A DNA stretch of 20,341 nt from NCBI GenBank assembly GCA_045546135.1, contig JAZQCD010000026.1, positions 1 through 20,341 of the forward strand, written 5' to 3'. Position numbers and translations under genes: made by a program. The DNA comes from RUG13409 sp045546135. Its GTDB lineage: Bacteria; Bacillota; Clostridia; Peptostreptococcales; Anaerovoracaceae. The notes below the pieces were generated by a model. The model ran no database searches, was not told where the DNA came from, and saw only the letters and a list, made by a program, of their open reading frames with translations. This document shows positions 14,938 to 20,341 of this stretch, one piece after another. Every line of letters starts with the position of its first letter. Position 1 is the stretch's first letter.

Positions 14938-16284
14938 TCATACCCAGCCCTGAGCATCCATAGCCTTTGCTACCTTTAAGAAACCTGCGATGTTTGCTCC
15001 TGCAACGAGGTCATAACCAAATCCGTATTCTTCTGCTGCCTCTTTAGATGAATCATGGATGTTCTTCATGATGTTTTCGAGCCTTGCAAAGACGTCTTCT
15101 TTTGTAAAGACTGTAAGCTGCGCATTCTGGCTCATCTCTATGGCAGAGCATGCGACTCCGCCTGCGTTTGCAGCCTTTGCAGGACCCACCAAAACTCCGT
15201 TTTTCTGCAGATACTCAAGAGCATCCGGTGTAGTCGGAAGGTTTGCGCCTTCGCAATAGTATTTGCATCCGCTTGCAACTATCTGCTTTGCGTGCTCTAG
15301 ATGTACATCGTTTTGAGTAGCGCACGGGATATACAAGTCCGCTTTGACACCCCATGGCTTTTCGCCCGGGAAGAACTTTGCTTCAGGGAACTTTTCTGCA
15401 TAAGGACTGCAGATGTCCTTGCCGCTTGCACGAAGCTTTAGCATATATTTTACCTTTTCGCCCGTGATACCGCTCTCGTCAAGTATGTATCCGTCCGGTC
15501 CTGAGAATGCTATGAGCTTTGCTCCTACCTGTTCAAGCTTTTGAGCTGTGCCCCATGCTACGTTGCCAAAACCTGAAATGACTACAGTCTTTCCTTCGAT
15601 GCTGTCTCCGCAGGCCTTGAGCATGTTTTGAACAAAGAATACTATGCCGTATCCTGTTGCTTCCGTTCTGCCTGCAAGACCTCCTGTCTCAACGCCCTTT
15701 CCTGTAAGGACGCCTGCATCATATTTTGCTGTAAGTCTCTTGTACTGGCCAAAGAGATAACCTATCTCCCTGCCGCCTACGCCGAGGTCACCTGCAGGAA
15801 CGTCGATCTGTGGACCTATATGCCTGTAAAGCTCTGTCATGAATGCCTGGCAAAAACGCATGATCTCTCTGTCAGACTTGCCGTTTGGATTGAAATCGGA
15901 ACCTCCCTTGCCTCCGCCGATCGGAAGGCCTGTAAGAGCGTTTTTAAAGATCTGCTCAAAACCAAGTCCCTTTATGATACCGGGGTAAACATTGGATGCA
16001 AATCTGAGACCTCCCTTGTAGGGCCCAAGAGCGCTGTTGAATTCGCAGCGGTAACCTGTATTTACCTGAAGTTCTCCGTTGTCATCCTCCCAGACTACTC
16101 TAAAGGATACCATCCTTTCGGGTTCCACTATCCTTTCGACCATCTTGTTTTTTACCCATTCAGGATGTTTATCAAGAACAGGACCAAGACTCGAAAGGAC
16201 ATCATCTACGCTTTGAATGAATTCTTTTTGCTCCGGGTATTTCTTTTCTACCTGCTCGATGTATTTTTTCATATCGACTGACAT
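14938..16284 (-). CDS. gluD: Glutamate dehydrogenase, hexameric, probably NAD+-dependent
   Basis: Interconverts glutamate with 2-oxoglutarate and ammonia in the cytoplasm. The 448-residue protein matches the class I hexameric type, with K90, K114, catalytic K126 (GGGKGG) and D166 (PAGDLGVGGREIG). These sit one residue after the classical C. symbiosum positions K89, K113, K125 and D165. The nucleotide fold reads VVISGFGNVAWG and FSGPDGYI. F239, P263 and D264 match F238, P262 and D263, the residues known to favour NAD+ in the C. symbiosum enzyme, whereas NADP+ enzymes usually have Ser there. A catabolic, glutamate-fermenting role is therefore inferred. The chosen ATG has GAGG eight bases upstream. 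The HAD gene ends 42 bases before it, with no terminator or convincing promoter in the gap, so the two are probably co-transcribed. Confidence 0.95.
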   Translation of the reverse strand: MSVDMKKYIEQVEKKYPEQKEFIQSVDDVLSSLGPVLDKHPEWVKNKMVERIVEPERMVSFRVVWEDDNGELQVNTGYRCEFNSALGPYKGGLRFASNVYPGIIKGLGFEQIFKNALTGLPIGGGKGGSDFNPNGKSDREIMRFCQAFMTELYRHIGPQIDVPAGDLGVGGREIGYLFGQYKRLTAKYDAGVLTGKGVETGGLAGRTEATGYGIVFFVQNMLKACGDSIEGKTVVISGFGNVAWGTAQKLEQVGAKLIAFSGPDGYILDESGITGEKVKYMLKLRASGKDICSPYAEKFPEAKFFPGEKPWGVKADLYIPCATQNDVHLEHAKQIVASGCKYYCEGANLPTTPDALEYLQKNGVLVGPAKAANAGGVACSAIEMSQNAQLTVFTKEDVFARLENIMKNIHDSSKEAAEEYGFGYDLVAGANIAGFLKVAKAMDAQGWV

Positions 16285-16326
16285 ATCTATATCCTCTTTT
16301 CTTCCCTTATCTTTAATTTATATTTT

Positions 16327-16914
16327 TTAAAGTCCCTTCCAGGGAGCCACTTTACCGTGTCTTACTTTAAAAGCTTTTTTTGCAAGCCTTGCCATGGGCA
16401 GATCGTTATTTGAATCCGAATAGAACTCATCAATAAGATCTGCCGTAAGGGCTCCGGCATCGAGACCGTCTCCGTATTTCTCAGTAAATCTCTTTACTTT
16501 AGCTTCGTTCGAGTTGTTGGGTCCAAGGAGCTTCCCTGTATCTTTATCGACAAGAGATGCGATAAGACTGACACCAAGTTCCTTAGAGACTCCTTCAAGA
16601 AGAAAATCCGGAGAAGCAGATATTATGAGATCGTCAGACCTTTTTTGATCAAGATACCACTTCTGTATATTCTTCCTGTGTCCGTCCCAAAAATCATTCA
16701 CAGCTTCATCAACATCATCGATAAGAGCAAGGAACCTGTAGAGCCTTGCCTTGAATTCATCCTTGCTTATTGCATGGAACCCAAGTCTTGCGCAATCAAA
16801 AATGATGGGGAAAAAATATTTCCTTACTTTAGGATACCTGCCCATGCAATACCAGACAAAATCCACTGTGGAATCTCCGTCATATATGGTGTTGTCGAAG
16901 TCGTAAACATTCAT
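16327..16914 (-). CDS. HAD-superfamily (subclass IB) phosphatase
   Basis: A small cytoplasmic hydrolase of 195 residues. The N-terminal motif YDFDNTIYDGDST carries the nucleophile D5 and acid/base D7. Motif II is the serine of LIISASPDF, and the C-terminal motif is FYSDSNNDLPMA with the metal-binding aspartates. The helical cap between motifs I and II fits the phosphoserine-phosphatase-like IB group. The substrate cannot be assigned: the protein is not a clear SerB, and its neighbours (nucleoside importer, glutamate dehydrogenase) give only weak hints. No ribosome site precedes the ATG, and a promoter -10 box ends eight bases before it, so the mRNA may be leaderless. The downstream gene is glutamate dehydrogenase, 42 bases away. 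Confidence 0.9.
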   Translation of the reverse strand: MNVYDFDNTIYDGDSTVDFVWYCMGRYPKVRKYFFPIIFDCARLGFHAISKDEFKARLYRFLALIDDVDEAVNDFWDGHRKNIQKWYLDQKRSDDLIISASPDFLLEGVSKELGVSLIASLVDKDTGKLLGPNNSNEAKVKRFTEKYGDGLDAGALTADLIDEFYSDSNNDLPMARLAKKAFKVRHGKVAPWKGL

Positions 16915-16922
16915 TTTTTGTT

Positions 16923-16950
16923 ATTTTAGCACAAAACTTTGACAATACAA
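16923..16950 (-). promoter_or_regulatory. Extended -10 promoter for the HAD gene
   Basis: On the minus strand TGCTAAAAT gives an extended -10 (TAAAAT at 16923-16928), with TTGTAT 16 bases upstream (16945-16950). Transcription from it would start within a base or two of the HAD start codon. It fills the 53-base gap after the nupQ-like permease gene, where no terminator is visible. Confidence 0.5.
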
Positions 16951-16967
16951 CTGTTTTATTTCAATAA

Positions 16968-17954
16968 CTATCTTTCTTCTCTGAAATATGCAAGGCCCAG
17001 CGCCGCAGGCGGCTGGTCCTCTCTTCTCTGCCTGATGGACACGAGGATCAGTACCAGTACCGTTACTATGTAAGGTACTATCTGATATATCTGAGTCGGT
17101 ATGTACTTTGAAGGAAGCCACAGGTAAAGGAGATTGAGGGCTCCGAAAAGAAGAGATCCCCATATGGCCTTTGCAGGGCTCCAAAGACAGAATATTACGA
17201 GAGCTACTGATATCCAGCCTTTGCCGTCAAGAGTATGAGGACTCCATACAGTACCTGCTGTTGTCATGACATATACGACGCCTCCCATGGCTGAGATACC
17301 TCCGCCTATGACTGTAGCAAGATATTTGTATTTAGCGACATTGATGCCTGCAGCATCAGCTGTTGCAGGATTTTCTCCAACAGCCTGAAGGTAAAGACCC
17401 TTCCTTGTCTTAGTGATGAAAAGATGCATGGCAATAGCCATTACAAGGCCTATGTATACAAATATATTGTATCCAAATAAAAGCTGCCCTATTACAGGAA
17501 TGTTTCTTACAGACTCAGGAAAAACAGGGCCCGAGAAGGATGTCCTTAAATAATTCTCTATGAAGATCTGTCCGCCTTCTTTGATCCTCATAAGTTCGCA
17601 TGCAAACTTACCAAGACCTGTTCCGAAGATAGTAAGAGCAAGTCCTGTAACGTTTTGATTGACTCTCAGTGAAACAGTAAGGAATGAGTAGATCAGGGAT
17701 CCCAGCATTCCGAAGATAAAAGCGACCAAAAGCGAGATGATCACGGCTACCCACGACAAAGCTGCAGCGCCTGCTGCCTCCTGATACATATATGTGCCGA
17801 TCAGTCCAAAGGCTCCGCCCATGTACATGAGTCCTTCAACGCCTAAGTTCAAATGACCAGACTTTTCTGTAAGTATTTCACCTGATGTTCCGAATAGAAT
17901 TGGGATACCGGCAGTTACAGCCGCGCTAATGAAACCGAGTATGTTAAAGTTCAT
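16968..17954 (-). CDS. nupQ: Nucleoside ABC transporter permease (NupQ/YufQ-like)
   Basis: The second membrane subunit of a nucleoside-type importer, with 328 residues and about eight to ten hydrophobic segments. The N-terminus shows the family hallmark of the BmpA-linked branch of sugar-like permeases: GIPILFGTSGEILTEKSGHL followed by NLGVEGLMYMGGAF. The central coupling region GENPATADAAGINVAKYKYL contacts the ATPase. Its ATG directly follows the TAA of the other permease with no gap, and AGGAGG lies inside the end of that gene. Nucleoside rather than lipid or sugar transport is inferred from the family; the exact substrate is not visible. Confidence 0.88.
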   Translation of the reverse strand: MNFNILGFISAAVTAGIPILFGTSGEILTEKSGHLNLGVEGLMYMGGAFGLIGTYMYQEAAGAAALSWVAVIISLLVAFIFGMLGSLIYSFLTVSLRVNQNVTGLALTIFGTGLGKFACELMRIKEGGQIFIENYLRTSFSGPVFPESVRNIPVIGQLLFGYNIFVYIGLVMAIAMHLFITKTRKGLYLQAVGENPATADAAGINVAKYKYLATVIGGGISAMGGVVYVMTTAGTVWSPHTLDGKGWISVALVIFCLWSPAKAIWGSLLFGALNLLYLWLPSKYIPTQIYQIVPYIVTVLVLILVSIRQRREDQPPAALGLAYFREER

Positions 17955-19028
17955 TTATGCTTCCTCCTTTCTGTTTCTGAATATCAGTTTGTAATTGATA
18001 AAGAATTCACATCCAAGCATGCAAAGAAGTATGATGCCCGTGATGACCTGTGATGCAGTGGAGGGAACTCCTAAGGTCGTATAGACAGAGCCTGCTCCTT
18101 TTTCAAGTACGACTATGAGAAGTGATACTGCTACCATTGCAAAAGGATTGAGCTGTGAAAGCCATGCAACAGTTATGGCCGTAAAACCTACGCCTCCGGC
18201 GATCCCTGAATTGAGAGTGCCGTTAGCACCTGCTGCAAGAAAGTATCCTACAAGGCCGCAAATGGCGCCTGAGAGCATGATAGTTCTGATGGTTATCTTT
18301 CTTACGTTCATTCCTGCATATCTTGCAGTATTTTCAGATTCACCGAGAACTGCTATCTCGTATCCATGCTTCGTATATTGAAGATATATGAACATAAGGA
18401 AGACAAGGATGAATACGACTATCCAGCCGATATGCACTCCGAAGAGTTTTGGGAGGACCGCCTTTTCGGAAAACATTGGTATGATCTGAGATCCCGGTAC
18501 GCCTTCCCAAGGACCGCCTTGAAGCCAGGCAACTATTCCTATGGCTATATAGTTGAGCATGAGAGTAAAAAGGGTCTCATTGGTATTCCAGCGGGCTTTG
18601 AAGAAAGCAGGAATGCCTGACCAAAGGGCTCCGAATGCCATGCCTGCAAAAGCCATGACAAGAAGAAGCACTGCGCTCGGCATCTTGTTTGCGAAGTTAA
18701 GAGCAAAGAAGCTTGCTCCTATGGCGCCCATGGTGATCTGGCCCTCTGCTCCGCAGTTCCAGAACTTCATCTTAAAGCATGGAGCAAGAGCAAGGGACGT
18801 TCCAAGCAGAGTCGTTATATTCCTTAGGATCTGTCTTCTTCCTATTCGGCTTTTAAATGGCGAGAAAAAGATGATAGAAAATGCTTCTCCCGGATCTGCA
18901 CCTACTGCAGCATAAATGATCATTCCAATGAGCAATGCAAGAAGAAAAGCAGCAAGCCTTATGAGCCACATCTTAAGAGGCTCGATATTTTCTCTTTTAG
19001 CAAGCCTTATCAAAGGTGTTTTATGCAT
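17955..19028 (-). CDS. nupP: Nucleoside ABC transporter permease (NupP/YufP-like)
   Basis: The first membrane subunit of the importer, with 357 residues. An N-terminal segment (IRLAAFLLALLIGMIIYAAV) is followed by the family motif FKMKFWNCGAEGQITMGAIG and further hydrophobic segments. The coupling region is GESENTARYAGMNVRKITI. A conserved GGVGFTAITVAWLSQLNP lies near the C-terminal third. Its ATG overlaps the ATPase stop by eight bases, and the GAGG-rich end of that gene serves as ribosome site. It forms the transmembrane channel with the NupQ-like subunit. Confidence 0.88.
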   Translation of the reverse strand: MHKTPLIRLAKRENIEPLKMWLIRLAAFLLALLIGMIIYAAVGADPGEAFSIIFFSPFKSRIGRRQILRNITTLLGTSLALAPCFKMKFWNCGAEGQITMGAIGASFFALNFANKMPSAVLLLVMAFAGMAFGALWSGIPAFFKARWNTNETLFTLMLNYIAIGIVAWLQGGPWEGVPGSQIIPMFSEKAVLPKLFGVHIGWIVVFILVFLMFIYLQYTKHGYEIAVLGESENTARYAGMNVRKITIRTIMLSGAICGLVGYFLAAGANGTLNSGIAGGVGFTAITVAWLSQLNPFAMVAVSLLIVVLEKGAGSVYTTLGVPSTASQVITGIILLCMLGCEFFINYKLIFRNRKEEA

Positions 19029-20341
19029 TTTCCTCTTCCTCCTTTCCTCCTACGCTTGTCATGAGGAGACCTATCTCCTCTTTTGAAGTAGTCCTTGCAT
19101 CGACTATTCCTGAGACCTTGCCTCCGCAAAGGACCAGGATATTATCACAAAGGGAGAGAAGTACGTCCAGATCTTCACCGACGTAAATGACCGCAACTCC
19201 CTTTTCTTTTTGCTCATTCATAAGGTCATAAATGGTATATGAAGTGTTGATGTCAAGACCTCTTACAGCATAAGCTGTCATGAGGACTGAAGGTGATGTG
19301 GCTATCTCTCTTCCGACGAGGACTTTTTGAACATTTCCGCCGGATAGTTTCCTTACGGGATACTCTATATCAGGAGTTGCAACATCCAAATAGTCGAATA
19401 CATCCTTTGCAAGCTTTTCAGGTTCTTTTCTGTCGACGAAAATGCCCTTTCCTCTGTTCCAGGTACGAAGCATCATATTGTCAGTCATACCCATGCCGCC
19501 GACAAGGCCCATGCCAAGTCTGTCTTCCGGGACAAAGGCCATGGCTACGCCTGCATCCTTTATTTCCATAGGGCTTTTTCCTACCAGATTCATGGTCTGC
19601 CTGTTTTCAGGGGAATAGATTATGGTCCCGGAAGCTACATGTCTTAAGCCTGCTATGGCTTCAAGGAGTTCCTTTTGTCCTGAACCTGCTATTCCTGCAA
19701 TGCCCAGGATCTCTCCACCGTAGGCTACGAATCCTACGTCGTCAAGTTTTTTAACACCTTCCGAATCCCTTACAGTAAGGCCTGCAATGGTGAGCCTTAC
19801 CTGAGGATTCTTTGGCTCAGTTCTCTTTATATCAAGTTTGACTTTCCTTCCTACCATCATTTCCGTAAGGTCGGAAGCGGTCGTTTCATTCGTTCTTACT
19901 GTTTTGATGTGCTTGCCTTTTCTCATTACGGCAACTACATCAGATATCTCCATTACCTCATTTAATTTATGAGTGATGATGATTATGGATTTGCCGTCGG
20001 CCTTCATGGCTCTCATGACCTCGAAGAGATGCTCTATCTCCTGAGGCGTCAAGACAGCCGTAGGCTCATCGAGTATGAGTATATCGGCTCCCCTGTAGAG
20101 GACCTTTATGATCTCGACGGTCTGTTTTTCGGACACCGACATCTCGTAGACCTTTTTGTTTGGATCTATCCTGAATCCATACCTGTCGGCTATTTCCTTA
20201 ACCTTCGCCGCAGTCTGCTTTCTGTCGAGCTTTCCTTCTTCTTCGAGGCCGAGTACTATGTTCTCGGCAGCGGTGAAGACGTCCACCAGCATGAAGTGCT
20301 GATGTATCATGCCTATGCCATTGTCAAAGGCATCTTTGGGC
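19021..20341 (-). CDS. nupO: Nucleoside ABC transporter ATPase (NupO/YufO-like), N-terminus beyond window edge
   Basis: A tandem two-domain ATPase. The frame is open to the right edge (…PKDAFDNGIGMIHQHF), so the true start and the first Walker A lie outside; an internal ATG at 20310 is not the start. Domain 1 retains Q-loop IHQHFMLVDVFTAAENI, an unusual signature MSVSEKQTVEI, Walker B ILILDEPTAVLTPQE and switch His in IITHKLNEV. Domain 2 has GIAGSGQKELLEAIAGL in place of a normal Walker A, signature LSGGNVQK, and VLMTAYAVRGLD where a Walker B carboxylate would stand. Domain 2 is therefore probably the inactive or regulatory site, as is common in this family. The fixed order ATPase, permease, permease predicts a BmpA-type receptor gene just upstream, outside the window. 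Confidence 0.9.
   Translation of the reverse strand, partial: PKDAFDNGIGMIHQHFMLVDVFTAAENIVLGLEEEGKLDRKQTAAKVKEIADRYGFRIDPNKKVYEMSVSEKQTVEIIKVLYRGADILILDEPTAVLTPQEIEHLFEVMRAMKADGKSIIIITHKLNEVMEISDVVAVMRKGKHIKTVRTNETTASDLTEMMVGRKVKLDIKRTEPKNPQVRLTIAGLTVRDSEGVKKLDDVGFVAYGGEILGIAGIAGSGQKELLEAIAGLRHVASGTIIYSPENRQTMNLVGKSPMEIKDAGVAMAFVPEDRLGMGLVGGMGMTDNMMLRTWNRGKGIFVDRKEPEKLAKDVFDYLDVATPDIEYPVRKLSGGNVQKVLVGREIATSPSVLMTAYAVRGLDINTSYTIYDLMNEQKEKGVAVIYVGEDLDVLLSLCDNILVLCGGKVSGIVDARTTSKEEIGLLMTSVGGKEEEENA

Noticed and set aside
15628..16281. A 217-codon plus-strand open frame opposite glutamate dehydrogenase
   Set aside because: It mirrors a well-conserved gene, shows no motif and has no promoter or ribosome site; it is a codon-bias shadow.
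16921..17184. An 87-codon minus-strand frame spanning the end of the nupQ-like permease and the following gap
   Set aside because: It overlaps the permease in another frame, has low-complexity composition, and its tail runs through the probable promoter of the HAD gene.
1..20341. A defence island, CRISPR array, prophage or biosynthetic cluster
   Set aside because: The window is filled by conserved housekeeping, envelope and transport genes on one strand. The only repeat array is the short 20-bp set at the left edge, which has no spacer structure.

Overview
The window is a gene-dense stretch of a Firmicutes (Clostridia-like) chromosome. The evidence is the gene content and local layout: an ftsEX / M23 hydrolase / S41 protease cluster, a nucleoside ABC importer of the BmpA-NupOPQ type, a C. 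symbiosum-type glutamate dehydrogenase, strong AGGAGG-type ribosome sites and U-tailed hairpin terminators. All 15 substantial genes lie on the minus strand, so transcription runs from right to left. No tRNA, rRNA, CRISPR array or complete mobile element was seen.

Right to left, in the direction of transcription. (1) 20341-16968: a nucleoside-type ABC importer. The ATPase (nupO-like) is cut by the window edge and is followed by two coupled permeases (nupP-, nupQ-like). The lipoprotein receptor (BmpA type) is expected beyond the right edge. (2) 16914-14801: a HAD-family phosphatase with a promoter so close to its ATG that the mRNA may be leaderless, then a glutamate dehydrogenase whose cofactor-pocket residues point to NAD+, then a possible 26-codon membrane peptide, and a terminator. 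(3) 14703-12914: a lipoprotein with an SH3b-like domain and a DUF4015-type putative glycosidase domain, with its own promoter and terminator. (4) 12856-12182: a MinD/CpaE-like P-loop-fold protein that has lost the Walker A lysines. (5) 12145-4267: a seven-gene cell-envelope operon with a clear promoter: ftsE, ftsX, an EnvC-like M23 hydrolase with an intact zinc site, recJ, an S41 PDZ protease, a PrsW-type membrane protease and an ArsB/NhaD-type transporter. Genes overlap or nearly abut, and a strong hairpin terminator ends the run. (6) 4260-153: a fusion of a 4'-phosphopantetheinyl transferase with RecX, followed after 19 bases by ileS and a strong terminator. This IleS is the eukaryote-like type 2 and carries GIHH where class I synthetases have HxGH. 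(7) 61-140: four degenerate 20-bp repeats, probably the end of an IS21-like element lying off the left edge.

The most interesting points are the PPTase-RecX fusion with a terminator against its start codon, the altered signature motif of IleS, the lysine-less MinD-like protein, the coupled S41-PrsW protease pair inside a division operon, and the 26-codon membrane ORF behind glutamate dehydrogenase. I saw no defence system or biosynthetic cluster.
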